DNA of 64,000 bases from Lignipirellula cremea (GTDB lineage Bacteria; Planctomycetota; Planctomycetia; Pirellulales; Pirellulaceae): assembly GCF_007751035.1 (NCBI RefSeq), contig NZ_CP036433.1:3143001-3207000 (forward strand), written 5' to 3'. Position 1 is the stretch's first letter; each line of letters begins with the position of its first letter. Position numbers and translations under genes: made by a program. The notes beneath the pieces were generated by a model, which did not search any database, was not told the DNA's origin, and was given only the letters and a program-made list of their open reading frames with translations. This document shows, piece after piece, positions 47,702 to 58,256 of the stretch.

Positions 47702-49267
47702 ATGCAATTCATACGATGGTACGCGGCTTTGGCGGCAAGCGTACTTTTCCTGGCCTGCTGCGCGACCACGGGATTAGCCCAGCTCGATTCTCCTGAACCC
47801 GACAAACATACGGAACTGGTCGACGGCCAGCCGGCGCCGGACGCCGCGCCGGCTCTCACGCCCGAGGAACGCCTGGCCCATATTGAAGCGCTTGCGCAAG
47901 AGGGCGTCAACGCGGGCCACAACGCCTGGATGCTGGTCTCCTGTGCGCTAGTGCTGTTCATGACGGCGCCGGGCCTGGCCATGTTTTATGGCGGTCTGGT
48001 GCGGAAAAAGAACGTGCTGAGCGTGCTGATGCAGTGCCTGTTTCTGATGGGGCTGATGACTATCATCTGGGCCGTGTACGGCTATTCGCTTTCTTTTGGC
48101 GGCGATGCGTTGGCGGAACCAGGCGTCGAAGCCGAGGGTGAAGCGAAAGTCGCCGCGTACAGCCCCTGGATCGGGAACGGCGAATTCCTGTTCATGAACA
48201 ACGTCCAGCAATCGTGGAAAGACGGCGCGGTCGATACGCCGATGACGGATAAAATCCCGACGCTGACCCACATGCTGTTCCAGGGGATGTTCTTCATCAT
48301 TACCCCGGTGCTGATCTGCGGCGCCTTTGCGGAACGGATGAAGTTCAGCACGATGGTGGTGTTTCTGGTGTTGTGGGGGACGCTCGTCTATTGTCCTTTG
48401 TGCCACTGGGTGTGGGACAAGGGGCCGCTGGGCTTTGTAGAAACTTCCCAGCTGGGCAGTCGGTTTGCGGTGATGGGCGGGGCGCTCGACTTTGCGGGCG
48501 GGACGGTCGTGCATATCAGCTCGGGCGTGTCGGCCCTGATCTGCGCCCTGCTGATCGGTCGGCGTCTGGGTTTTGGCTCGGAACCGATGCCGCCGCACAA
48601 CCTGACGTACACCTCGCTGGGAGCCGGTATGCTGTGGGTGGGGTGGTTTGGCTTTAACGCCGGGAGCGAACTGGCCTGCGATGGATTGACCTCGAGCGCT
48701 TTCGCGGTGACGCATTTCTCGGCTGCGGCCGGCGCCGTCTCCTGGGCCGCCATGGAATGGATCTTGCGCAAGAAGCCGAGCGTGCTGGGCGCTGCTTCGG
48801 GCGCTGTCGCGGGGCTGGTGTGCATTACGCCGGCTGCCGGGTTTGTACAGCCGATGCCCGCGCTGATCATGGGGGCTCTGGCTGGGGTAATCTGCTTCCT
48901 GGCCTGCACGACGCTGAAGAACAAGTTTGGCTACGACGATTCGCTGGACGCCTTTGGCGTGCATGGCGTCGGCGGCACGCTGGGCGCCATTCTGACCGGC
49001 GTGTTCGCCACGCGGGCCTGCTGGGACATTGATGAAGGCCGCACCCTGGGGCTGCTCGACGGCTGGATGACGGGCGGCGAATTCACCGCGCGGATCTTCA
49101 TCGGCCAGATCGTCGCAACCGGCATCACCTGGGTGTATGCGGCGGTGGCGACGTACATCCTGCTCAAGGTGCTGGACCTGACGATGGGTCTTCGCGTCTC
49201 CCAGGAACAGGAAATCCAGGGGCTCGATCTGAGTCAGCACGGCGAGGAGGGCTACATCTACATCTAG
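47702..49267 (+). CDS. amtB: Ammonium transporter
   Basis: The 521-residue Amt/MEP/Rh channel conducts ammonium across the inner membrane. A cleavable signal (about 1-26) is followed by a linker and the channel with the usual spans. Key pieces are SCALVLFMTAPGLAMFYGGL, ALDFAGGTVVHISSGV (pore His and Asp), and FGVHGVGGTLGAILTG with the second pore His. The cytoplasmic tail is short. Gene order amtB-glnB is the classic partnership: GlnB-type PII proteins bind AmtB and block it when nitrogen is plentiful. A palindrome at 47669 precedes it. Confidence 0.95.
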   Translation: MQFIRWYAALAASVLFLACCATTGLAQLDSPEPDKHTELVDGQPAPDAAPALTPEERLAHIEALAQEGVNAGHNAWMLVSCALVLFMTAPGLAMFYGGLVRKKNVLSVLMQCLFLMGLMTIIWAVYGYSLSFGGDALAEPGVEAEGEAKVAAYSPWIGNGEFLFMNNVQQSWKDGAVDTPMTDKIPTLTHMLFQGMFFIITPVLICGAFAERMKFSTMVVFLVLWGTLVYCPLCHWVWDKGPLGFVETSQLGSRFAVMGGALDFAGGTVVHISSGVSALICALLIGRRLGFGSEPMPPHNLTYTSLGAGMLWVGWFGFNAGSELACDGLTSSAFAVTHFSAAAGAVSWAAMEWILRKKPSVLGAASGAVAGLVCITPAAGFVQPMPALIMGALAGVICFLACTTLKNKFGYDDSLDAFGVHGVGGTLGAILTGVFATRACWDIDEGRTLGLLDGWMTGGEFTARIFIGQIVATGITWVYAAVATYILLKVLDLTMGLRVSQEQEIQGLDLSQHGEEGYIYI

Positions 49268-49969
<702 letters not shown>

Positions 49970-49974
49970 GCCCG

Positions 49975-49992
49975 CCGGCCAGGGTCGGCCGG
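49975..49992 (+). terminator. Hairpin between glnB and glnD
   Basis: CCGGCC and GGCCGG flank AGGGTC immediately after the glnB stop. There is no T-run, so it may give partial termination or mRNA stability rather than a full stop. Confidence 0.35.
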
Positions 49993-50044
49993 ATTGCAGC
50001 CAGCCCAGGAGGGGAACTACGCCAACAATCCTGCGGGAGTTGTT

Positions 50045-52696
50045 ATGAATCATCCTCCCGGTATACGCCCCGTCGTGATCGAAGCGAAGGATCGCTTGCG
50101 CATCGGACGTGAGAAACTCAGGGCGCAGCATCTGAGCGGCTCGCCCGGCATCCAGGTCTGCACGCGGCTGACAGAGCTGGTCGACACGGTCCTGGTGGAA
50201 TTTTACAACTCCATTCTTGCCGATATGGCGGACAGCGACCCGACGCTGGCGGGAGAGTTTGTGCTGGCTCCCAATGGCGGCTACGGCCGCCGCGATCTGG
50301 CGCCGTATTCCGATGTGGATCTGATGCTGTTGTATCGGCCCGGCTCGCGCGATCGGGTGGCTCCCTTTGCGCGGCTGCTCACGCAATACATTTACGACGC
50401 CGGGCTGGACCTGGGTTTCAGTCTGCGAACGCCGAGCGAGGCCTGTTCGCTGGCGACGGCCGATGCGGAAACCTTTACCGCACTCGCGGAAAGCCGCGTG
50501 CTGATTGGCAACAAAAGCCTGTTCAAGCACTTTATGGAACGCTTCCAGCGGCTGGCCAAACGGAAGTCCCAGCGGCTGATCTCTGTGATTGAAGAGGCCC
50601 GGTTAGAAGAACGCTCCAAGTACGGCGAAACCGTCTATCTGCTCAAACCGAACGTCAAACGCAGCCGCGGCGGCCTGCGCGATATCCAGTTGCTCCGCTG
50701 GATCGGCTTTGCCCGGTACGGGGAAGTCGAACCAGAAAACCTTCGTCGCCAGGGCGCTCTGGCCGCCGAAGACCGGATGCGGCTAAGGGCGGCGCGGGAT
50801 TTTCTGCTCCGATTGCGCAACGAACTGCACTTTCACGCCGGTAAAAGCCGCGATGTGCTGGATAAAGACGAACAACTACGGATCGCCCAAAGATACGGCT
50901 ACCAGGGCGGCGAGGCCGTGCTGCCGGTCGAAGAGTTCATGCGGGAGTATTTTGAACACACCAGCGCGGTGCGTTCCATTGTCGCCCATTTTGTGGCGAC
51001 GGCGAAGAACCGCTGGACGTTCTCCCGACTGTTAGAGCCGCTGTTCAGCCACCAGGTAGAACGGGACTTTTACGTCGGTTTTCGCTATATCGGGGCGAAC
51101 CGCCGGGGGCTGGCCAAGGTGTGCGGCGACCTCGCCCAGACGCTGCGGCTGATGGATCTGGCCAACTGGTACGATAAACGGATCGACCATCATACCTGGA
51201 CGGCGATTCGCGATTCGATGAGCACCTGGGACGAAGTCGAGCTGACTTCCGAGGCGAAAGTCCGGTTTCTCTCGCTGGTTTCCCAGCCGGCTCGACTGGG
51301 AAACCTGCTGCGGCAGCTCCACGACCTGCGCGTTCTGGAAAAAATTATTCCTGCGGTGCGCCATGCGCGATGCCTTTTGCAATTTAATGAGTATCATAAA
51401 TATACGGTTGATGAGCATTCGCTTCGAGCCATTGAACGTTGTACGGAATTTGCCAGCGACCCGGGGGCGCTGGGGGACGCTTATCGCAGTATCCGCGAGA
51501 AACGCATTCTGCACCTGGCTTTGCTGCTGCACGACCTGGGGAAAGGCTTTGTCGAAGACCATAGCGAGGTCGGCCGGCGGATTGCGACGGAAACGGCCGT
51601 CCGACTGGGGCTGGCCGAACGCGACGCCGGTACGCTGCAGTTTTTAGTGCACAAACACCTGCTCATGGCGGATACCGCCATGCAGCGGGATATTAACGAC
51701 GACCGCGTCGTACTGCAGTTTGCCCTGGAAGTGCGATCGCCTGACATATTGAAAATGCTGTTCGTGTTGAGCTGCGCCGATCTGGCGGCGGTCGGCCCGG
51801 GCGTGCTGAACAACTGGAAGCTGGAATTGCTGACCGATCTTTATCGCCGCACCATGCGCCATGTGTCTGCCGAAGATCCGCCGTCGCGGAGCACGGCCGA
51901 AGGGATCGAAGTCCGCCGCCAGCAGGTTTCCGACGCCGCCCCCAATTCGGCGACCAATCCCGCCGCTGCCTGGTGGAGCCGCCAGATAGAAACCCTCCCG
52001 CCGCGTTACCTTTTCTCCGCTCCTCGGAAAAAAATCGTGGCCACCCTGAGCCGGCTGCAGAATCTGGAACAGGACCAGGTCGTCGCCTGGGGGGAGTATT
52101 TGCCGGACCGGAAAGTTGTCGAATACACCATTGGAGCCCAGCGGGAAATTTGCCGAGGCATTTTCCACCGTTTGACGGGCGCCTTTTCCAGCACGGGCCA
52201 TGAGATTCTGTGGGCCGACATCTGCTCGCTGGCCGACGGCGTGCTGCTGGACCGCTTCCATGTCCATGACCTGGATTTCACCGACGAGCCGCCGGAGGAG
52301 CGTCTTTCGGAAGTCGCCCGCCGACTGGAACAGTCGCTACGCCAGCCTACCGATCAGCCGCCCTCGTTTCGGCGGTTGTGGACAAAAGAATCCACCATCG
52401 TAGGCGCCCACCTGCAGACCAAGGTAGGCATTGATAACGAAACTTCGGAAGAATGTTCGATTATTCACATTTTCGCCCATGACCGGCGTGGTTTACTGTA
52501 TACGATCACCAAAGCGATCTATGACCTAGGCTTGTCTGTCGAAGTCGCCAAGATCGGGACCTATGTCGACCAGGTGATTGATGTTTTTTATGTCACGGAA
52601 CAAGCCACTGGCGGGAAAATCGAAAGCGAAGAAAGGATTCGCGAAGTGAAACTGCAAATTTCCCAAGCCATTGAGCCGGTGACGGTCATCTCGTAG
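50045..52696 (+). CDS. glnD: PII uridylyltransferase / uridylyl-removing enzyme
   Basis: The 883-residue GlnD adds UMP to PII when nitrogen is short and removes it when glutamine is plentiful. The N-terminal nucleotidyltransferase has GGYGRRDLAPYSDVD (78-92), a middle domain follows, then an HD domain with LLHDLGKGFVEDHSE, and two C-terminal ACT domains that sense glutamine (second at about 805-883 with HIFAHDRRGLLYTITKAI). Start at 50045 is favoured by GGGAG five bases upstream. Domain order and length match the family. It completes the AmtB/PII/GlnD set. Confidence 0.93.
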   Translation: MNHPPGIRPVVIEAKDRLRIGREKLRAQHLSGSPGIQVCTRLTELVDTVLVEFYNSILADMADSDPTLAGEFVLAPNGGYGRRDLAPYSDVDLMLLYRPGSRDRVAPFARLLTQYIYDAGLDLGFSLRTPSEACSLATADAETFTALAESRVLIGNKSLFKHFMERFQRLAKRKSQRLISVIEEARLEERSKYGETVYLLKPNVKRSRGGLRDIQLLRWIGFARYGEVEPENLRRQGALAAEDRMRLRAARDFLLRLRNELHFHAGKSRDVLDKDEQLRIAQRYGYQGGEAVLPVEEFMREYFEHTSAVRSIVAHFVATAKNRWTFSRLLEPLFSHQVERDFYVGFRYIGANRRGLAKVCGDLAQTLRLMDLANWYDKRIDHHTWTAIRDSMSTWDEVELTSEAKVRFLSLVSQPARLGNLLRQLHDLRVLEKIIPAVRHARCLLQFNEYHKYTVDEHSLRAIERCTEFASDPGALGDAYRSIREKRILHLALLLHDLGKGFVEDHSEVGRRIATETAVRLGLAERDAGTLQFLVHKHLLMADTAMQRDINDDRVVLQFALEVRSPDILKMLFVLSCADLAAVGPGVLNNWKLELLTDLYRRTMRHVSAEDPPSRSTAEGIEVRRQQVSDAAPNSATNPAAAWWSRQIETLPPRYLFSAPRKKIVATLSRLQNLEQDQVVAWGEYLPDRKVVEYTIGAQREICRGIFHRLTGAFSSTGHEILWADICSLADGVLLDRFHVHDLDFTDEPPEERLSEVARRLEQSLRQPTDQPPSFRRLWTKESTIVGAHLQTKVGIDNETSEECSIIHIFAHDRRGLLYTITKAIYDLGLSVEVAKIGTYVDQVIDVFYVTEQATGGKIESEERIREVKLQISQAIEPVTVIS

Positions 52697-52828
52697 GCCG
52701 CAATTCTGGGCCTGACGGCGAACCACGGCCGTCTCCCTTCTGTTCTGCTCTTCTCACTTTGTCTGCTCTGCTTTCCCCTCATCGCGGGTCGCCGTCTGTC
52801 TTCAGGCGATGCGCACGGAGATTTTATT

Positions 52829-54748
52829 GTGAAGTTTTTTGTTGCATGGATGATGGTTCTCGCGCTGGCGACGGTGGGCAACGCCAGCGAAGAGCCCGAA
52901 GAATCGCCGGTTGGCCGGACAATCGATAATTTTGAACTTCAAGATTACCGGGGTAAGGCTGTCAAGCTGGACGATTTTCGCGACAGCAAAGCGGTCGTCG
53001 TGATTTTCCTCGGTACGGAATGTCCGCTGGCTAAACTCTATGCGCCGCGCCTGTGCGCGCTGGCAGCCGAGTACGAATCCCAGGGCGTAGCGTTCCTGGG
53101 CATTAACGCCAATGTGCAGGACTCCATCACCGAAGTGGGCGCCTATGCCCGCATCCATGAAATTAAATTTCCCCTGCTCAAAGACTCCGGCAACCGGGTC
53201 GCCGACGCCATGGGAGCAATTCGTACGCCTGAGGCCTTTCTGCTCGACGGCCAGCGCCGCGTGCGGTATTGGGGTCGCATCGATGACCAGTACGGCGTGG
53301 GCTACGCTCGCGATAATCCTCAGCGCCAGGATCTAAAAGAAGCCATTGACCAGCTCCTGGCAGGCAAACCGATCACCCTGCCGGAAGCCGAAGCGACGGG
53401 CTGCCATATCGGACGCATCCGCCAGCCGGACCCCAACGCCAAGGTCACTTACTCCCAGCAAATTTCCCGCCTGCTGCAGAAACGCTGCGTCGAGTGCCAC
53501 CGGCCGGGCGAGATTGCTCCGTTTGCCCTGACCGATTACGAAGAGGTCGTCGGCTGGGCCGAAACCATCGCTGAAACCGTCGAAGAAAATCGGATGCCGC
53601 CCTGGCACGCCAGCCCCAAACATGGCGACTTTATCAACGACCGTCGGCTCTCCAAAGAGGAAAAGCAGTTGATCTATGATTGGGTCGCCGCCGGCGCCCC
53701 GCAGGGCGATCCGACCCAGCTGCCAGAACCGTTGGAGTACACGACCGGCTGGCAACTGCCCCGGGAGCCCGACTATGTCGTCGCCATGCGGCCGGCCCCG
53801 TACTCGGTCCCGGCCGAAGGGAAGATCCGCTACCAGTACTTCACCGTGAACCCCGGTTTCACCGAAGACAAATGGGTCACCGCCGCTGAAGTCGCGCCCG
53901 GCAACCGAGCCGTGGTGCACCATATTCTGGTCTTTGTGAAAACCCCTTCGACCCGACTGAGCGAAGAAGGCGGTTTTCTGGCGGCTTACGTTCCCGGACT
54001 GCGAGAGAAGCCGTATCTGCCCGGCATGGCGAAGAAAATCCCGGCCGGCGCCCAACTGTACTTCCAGGTCCATTACACGCCGATCGGCTCGCCCCAGCAG
54101 GACCTGAGCAAGATCGCCCTGGTGTTCTGCAAGCCGGAAGAAGTCGAGTACGAAGTCAAAACGGCCAGTGTTTCCACCCGGAACATTCTGATTCCGCCCG
54201 AGGACGGCAATTATGTGGCCGAAGCCACCTCTGGCAGCCTGGGCGAGGACGCGCTCCTGCTGTCGTATATGCCGCACATGCACCTCCGCGGCAAGTCCTT
54301 CCGCTATGAAACCCGGCCCCGCGAAGGCGACAGCCAGATCCTGCTCGATGTGCCGGAATACGACTTCAACTGGCAGACCTCGTACCGCTTGCGCGAGCCG
54401 ATGACGCTCCAGGCCGGCACGCAGATTTACTGCCAGGCCAGTTATGATAACTCCAAACGGAACCTGTCCAATCCGGATCCGCAAGCAACTGTCCGCTGGG
54501 GCGCCCAGACCGACGATGAAATGCTGTTCGGCTATTTCGACTACGCCATCAAGGTGCCGGGTCCCGAGACAAACAAGGCGACTCCGGAAATGCTGCGTTA
54601 CGCCCGGTCCATCATCATGCAGTTGGATCGCAATCGCGACGGCCGCGTCAGCCGGAAGGAAGTCCCCCGGCAGCATATGAGTACGTTCGAACGGCTCGAC
54701 GTGAATCGCGACAACCAACTCACCCTGGAAGAGATGCTCACCCCATAA
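52829..54748 (+). CDS. Redoxin / cytochrome c / Cu-monooxygenase-like fusion
   Basis: The 639-residue exported protein starts at GTG (GGAG eight bases upstream). Parts in order: signal (1 to about 19); AhpC/TSA-redoxin domain (about 25-190) with a single Cys in GTECPLAKLY; haem c motif CVECH at 220-224; a copper type II ascorbate-dependent monooxygenase-like region with HH at 364-365 (VVHHILVF), FQVHYTP, and HMH at 483-485 (PHMHLRGK); and two EF-hand-like loops at the end (DRNRDGRVSRKE, DVNRDNQLTLEE). The PHM copper ligands look conserved. The architecture is known in planctomycetes but its substrate is not; redox chemistry in the periplasm is likely. Confidence 0.85.
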   Translation: MKFFVAWMMVLALATVGNASEEPEESPVGRTIDNFELQDYRGKAVKLDDFRDSKAVVVIFLGTECPLAKLYAPRLCALAAEYESQGVAFLGINANVQDSITEVGAYARIHEIKFPLLKDSGNRVADAMGAIRTPEAFLLDGQRRVRYWGRIDDQYGVGYARDNPQRQDLKEAIDQLLAGKPITLPEAEATGCHIGRIRQPDPNAKVTYSQQISRLLQKRCVECHRPGEIAPFALTDYEEVVGWAETIAETVEENRMPPWHASPKHGDFINDRRLSKEEKQLIYDWVAAGAPQGDPTQLPEPLEYTTGWQLPREPDYVVAMRPAPYSVPAEGKIRYQYFTVNPGFTEDKWVTAAEVAPGNRAVVHHILVFVKTPSTRLSEEGGFLAAYVPGLREKPYLPGMAKKIPAGAQLYFQVHYTPIGSPQQDLSKIALVFCKPEEVEYEVKTASVSTRNILIPPEDGNYVAEATSGSLGEDALLLSYMPHMHLRGKSFRYETRPREGDSQILLDVPEYDFNWQTSYRLREPMTLQAGTQIYCQASYDNSKRNLSNPDPQATVRWGAQTDDEMLFGYFDYAIKVPGPETNKATPEMLRYARSIIMQLDRNRDGRVSRKEVPRQHMSTFERLDVNRDNQLTLEEMLTP

Positions 54749-54861
54749 CGGACGTCAGGCCGCTCCCCCTTCCCGGGTCGTCCGGCCGGGGCTTCCTGGG
54801 TTAAGATAAACAGGAAGCCCGCCGCCAGGCAGGCGGGACGTCTTTTACCTGGGAGAAGAGC

Positions 54862-56271
54862 GTGCGCACTGCCCATCGGCTTGGATTGCTCTACGTGACC
54901 GCTGCGGCGACCTGTCTGACCGGCTGTGGATGGATGTCGCGTGAAAGCGTACAGGCGGCCCGCGTCGAGAAGTCCGCCATTCGCGAATTCGTCGACGAAC
55001 GCGGCACGACCTCGCTGCCGACTGTATATGTCATCTCCACCCCTTTTGCGGGACGCATCCAGCCCATCTTGAAAGAGGTCGGCTCACCCGTTTCCGCCGG
55101 CCCACAGGCCGACCCCGTCGCGCAGATGGTGCCCGACGATCTACGCGAAGAAAAGGCCGAAGCCCAGGCGGCCGTCGATCGCCTGAAGGCTTCCATCGTC
55201 GAAAACCAGTTCATGGCCGTCGAGCAGAATCTGTACCAGCAGGCCCTGCACTATGTGGACTCCATGCAGGAGGCTGTCAAAGCGGCGGCCCGGCAGACGG
55301 AGGCTTCTAAACGCAGCTACGAATACGCCGAAAGTTTCTTTGCCGAAACGGCCCGCCTGGCCAAAACCGATGTCCGCACCGACGACGATGTGCAACGCGC
55401 CGATGTCGAACGGGTCGCTCGGGAAGTCGACTACTACAAGTCCAACCGGTACACCCAGGCGGCCGAGGCGATCAACGCGGCGACCCGCCTGCTGCCCGCC
55501 ATTGTAAAGTCCTATATCGAACGGAAGCAGCTCGGCACCAGCGTCCTGGAAAAGCAGCTGGCCGAAGCGCAAGCCCGGTTGCGACAGGCCGAGATTCGCG
55601 AGACCAGAGCCGTCATGCACAGTCCGATCCAGGGCGTCGTGCTGGAGAAGATGATCGAGAATGAACAGTACCTGGCGGCGGGAACCCAGCTGCTGAAGAT
55701 TGGCGACTTGTCGCAACTGGAGATTGTCGCCGAAGTGCTCAGCCAGGACGTCGTCCAGATTCATGCCGGCGACCCGGTCGAAATCTACGGTCCTGCGACC
55801 GGACGGAACCTGGGCGACGGTTTCCAGGGCGTCGTCAAACGGGTGCATCCGGCCGGCTTTACCAAGCTCAGTTCGCTGGGCGTCGAACAGCAACGGGTGA
55901 AGGTCATCGTCGCCTTTGCCGCAGGCGAGCTCGACCGGCTGTTCCAGGAGCGGCCGCTGGGCGTTGACTATCGTGTCCGCGTGCGGATCTTCACCGCCAG
56001 CAAAAAAAACGCGCTGACCATTCCGCGCACGGCCCTGTTCCGCGGGGCCGACGGCGGCTGGCAGGTGTTCGCCGTTTGCAATGGCGCGGCGGAGCTGACG
56101 CCTGTGACGGTCGGCCTGGGGAACGACGACCGGGTCGAAATTACCGACGGCCTGCAGGCGGGAGCGACCGTGGTGCTGGCGCCGGAAAGCAGCCTCGTCG
56201 ACGGCGCCGCCGTCGAACCGAAAGTTCGCCCCGAGACATCCCCGTCGCTAGAAACGCCGGACGCATCGTAG
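54862..56271 (+). CDS. HlyD-type periplasmic adaptor lipoprotein
   Basis: The 469-residue membrane fusion protein carries a lipobox at TCLTGC (Cys22), so it is a lipoprotein. A coiled-coil hairpin follows (about 90-240), then a barrel-sandwich/lipoyl half near VMHSPIQGVVLEKM, a beta-barrel (about 285-345) and a C-terminal membrane-proximal domain. Such adaptors link an RND or ABC pump to an outer-membrane channel, but no pump gene is adjacent. It starts at GTG with GGGAGAAG upstream. A perfect 12-bp hairpin overlaps its stop. Confidence 0.85.
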   Translation: MRTAHRLGLLYVTAAATCLTGCGWMSRESVQAARVEKSAIREFVDERGTTSLPTVYVISTPFAGRIQPILKEVGSPVSAGPQADPVAQMVPDDLREEKAEAQAAVDRLKASIVENQFMAVEQNLYQQALHYVDSMQEAVKAAARQTEASKRSYEYAESFFAETARLAKTDVRTDDDVQRADVERVAREVDYYKSNRYTQAAEAINAATRLLPAIVKSYIERKQLGTSVLEKQLAEAQARLRQAEIRETRAVMHSPIQGVVLEKMIENEQYLAAGTQLLKIGDLSQLEIVAEVLSQDVVQIHAGDPVEIYGPATGRNLGDGFQGVVKRVHPAGFTKLSSLGVEQQRVKVIVAFAAGELDRLFQERPLGVDYRVRVRIFTASKKNALTIPRTALFRGADGGWQVFAVCNGAAELTPVTVGLGNDDRVEITDGLQAGATVVLAPESSLVDGAAVEPKVRPETSPSLETPDAS

Positions 56272-56295
56272 TGGACCTGTGGCCAGGTCCACTAC
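56268..56295. terminator. Perfect 12-bp palindrome between convergent genes
   Basis: Arms GTAGTGGACCTG and CAGGTCCACTAC enclose loop TGGC. The stem includes the stop codon of the HlyD gene and lies before the end of the minus-strand gene. It could terminate transcription both ways; no T-run follows. A repeated genomic palindrome is another possibility. Confidence 0.5.
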
Positions 56296-56303
56296 CTGCG
56301 GCT

Positions 56304-58175
56304 CTAGGCTTTGCGGATGAAGTCGGCAGCGTAACTGCGGACCTGTTTGCCGTTGAGTACGTGCACCATGCGGAGCTGCTGGAGGGTGGATTCGCTGAAC
56401 TGCGACAGGGGCACATGCACCCAGCTTTTGCCGTAGTGCCGTGCCAGGCGACGCCAGCCCGCACCGGGAGGGGCCGGACTGAGCAGGGCGATTTGCCGTG
56501 ATCGGCTGTGCAGACAGGCGGCCGCCAGCAGACGCTCTTCCAGCGTTTCCGTAAAGTTCAGTTCCGGGTTCTGCCAGATGTCAGGAATTGACACTGGCGG
56601 ATACAGAAACAATGCCCCGCCATAGGTCGCCAGGCCGATGCCGGGCCCGACCATCTCCTGGCGATAGTCAGTGGCGCACATCGCCAGGGTGGATTCTTCC
56701 TGGTGCTCGGCGAACCAGGTGGTGCGCCAGGGATAATCCCGCGGATCCAGGGGGGCCTCGAACAGCATCACGACTGCGTCCAGGTGGCCTTTGTCGGGCG
56801 GCAGCACTTTCACGTACAGCTGGCCGTCGTACCAGTGCCGCAGGGTCTCGCGGACATCGATGCCGTCCTGCAGGCTGGTGGTGAACTTCTCGGTTCTGGC
56901 CAGGTCCATATTCATGATCGTGCGGGCCCGATCAAACACATGAGCGCGGAAATTTTCAATCAGCTCGTCCTCGGGCGGCCAGCTGCACTGGGCGAACGGA
57001 TTCCAGCGCATCTGCCATTTCTCGGCGGTCGATTTTTCGGGGCGCGGCCGCAGTTCGCAGCTGCGCCATTCGACGGGCGTTCCGGGCAGGCGATTGACCA
57101 GATCGACCATCTCTCCGTCAGGCAGTCGAGCCTGGTCGATGCCCAGGGAGACACGTTCCTCGGCGTCGCCAGGGTACGGGTATTCGCGGGCTGTTTCGGC
57201 TGTTTGTAACGCATAACGATCCCCGGCCAGCTGTTTGGCGGCGATGACCAGCGTGTACAGGTCAGGGGTAAGGCGGCGATCCAGCAGGGTCAGGTTGCGG
57301 ACATACTTCAGGCACTGCCGCAGCAGATGCGGGGTGATTTTGCGGGCTCGGCCGCGCAGCTCCTGCTGGTATCCGGCGCGGGCCGCCATGAGCAGCTGTT
57401 TGACGCCGTCGATCGACAGGTTCTCGTCGTCTTCCAGCTCGGCCCGGGCCTGTTCGTACAGACCGGTGATAAAGGGCAGCTCGCCCAGCAGGAAGATGAG
57501 CGTTTTCGGGTCGATGCAGTGCCTTTCGACGGGCTCGACCAGATCGTCTTCAGCGTCGACCGGCGTTTGCTCCTGGTACGCCTCTCGGATCCAGGGCCAA
57601 TCCAACACGGAGCAGACCAGCAGAATCGAAGAGTAACGCTGCTCCAGTTCCCGCAGGCGGGCCGCCATGTGCCGCACGCGGTCTCGCGGCTGGCCTTCCG
57701 GGGGACGCGGGATTGAAGGCAATAGCGCCGCGGCGAACCGCTCCAGCGAAACTTTTTTCAGTGCGAACGGGTCCGGCAGCAGCTGGCTGTACGGCACAAA
57801 ACGGGAAGTTTCCAGGTCGATGAACGCACGGTCGATATGCTCGCCCAGCGCCACCCGTAACGCGGCAATGACGGGCTGGCAGGGGTCGATCGGAGCATAG
57901 CTGAATTCGCGGCGATCGTCGTCGTTCTCGGCTTCGGCCGCATCGGGCGTCCAGAGCGTGCGGTAGCGCGGACGGTCCGGCTGTGCGATCATGGAGGGGG
58001 CCGGCAGCCGCTCAATCGCCGCTTCGACTCCCTGCTGGAACGATGGCGGCAACGGCACGGCAATGCAGTCAAACGACTGCGTCAGCATCAGGCGGCGGAC
58101 CTGCAGGGCGCATTCGCCGCTGCCATGAATCACGGGCGCCGCCAGGATCCGAGGCCCAATCGCCAGCACGCTCAT
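56304..58175 (-). CDS. Uncharacterised conserved protein
   Basis: This is about 623 residues from the preferred ATG at 58175 (a second ATG at 58211 would add 12). The N-terminal stretch IHGSGECALQVRRLML and IAVPLPPSFQQGVEAAIERLP resemble, only loosely, DUF5682/TraB-like proteins that begin with a substrate-binding HxG motif. The middle is helical and acidic and the C terminus has conserved-looking aromatic blocks (GGALFLYPPVSIPD). I do not recognise the family. It has no signal peptide, so it is probably cytoplasmic. It is convergent with the HlyD gene and sits next to a propeller-cytochrome gene. Confidence 0.6.
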   Translation of the reverse strand: MSVLAIGPRILAAPVIHGSGECALQVRRLMLTQSFDCIAVPLPPSFQQGVEAAIERLPAPSMIAQPDRPRYRTLWTPDAAEAENDDDRREFSYAPIDPCQPVIAALRVALGEHIDRAFIDLETSRFVPYSQLLPDPFALKKVSLERFAAALLPSIPRPPEGQPRDRVRHMAARLRELEQRYSSILLVCSVLDWPWIREAYQEQTPVDAEDDLVEPVERHCIDPKTLIFLLGELPFITGLYEQARAELEDDENLSIDGVKQLLMAARAGYQQELRGRARKITPHLLRQCLKYVRNLTLLDRRLTPDLYTLVIAAKQLAGDRYALQTAETAREYPYPGDAEERVSLGIDQARLPDGEMVDLVNRLPGTPVEWRSCELRPRPEKSTAEKWQMRWNPFAQCSWPPEDELIENFRAHVFDRARTIMNMDLARTEKFTTSLQDGIDVRETLRHWYDGQLYVKVLPPDKGHLDAVVMLFEAPLDPRDYPWRTTWFAEHQEESTLAMCATDYRQEMVGPGIGLATYGGALFLYPPVSIPDIWQNPELNFTETLEERLLAAACLHSRSRQIALLSPAPPGAGWRRLARHYGKSWVHVPLSQFSESTLQQLRMVHVLNGKQVRSYAADFIRKA

Positions 58176-58256
58176 TGTCGGCTTCTTCTGTTCGCAGGGA
58201 AGGAAATGCATCACCCAGTAAGTTCCGTTGTGGGAACGCGTGGGCAGGTTGGGGAA

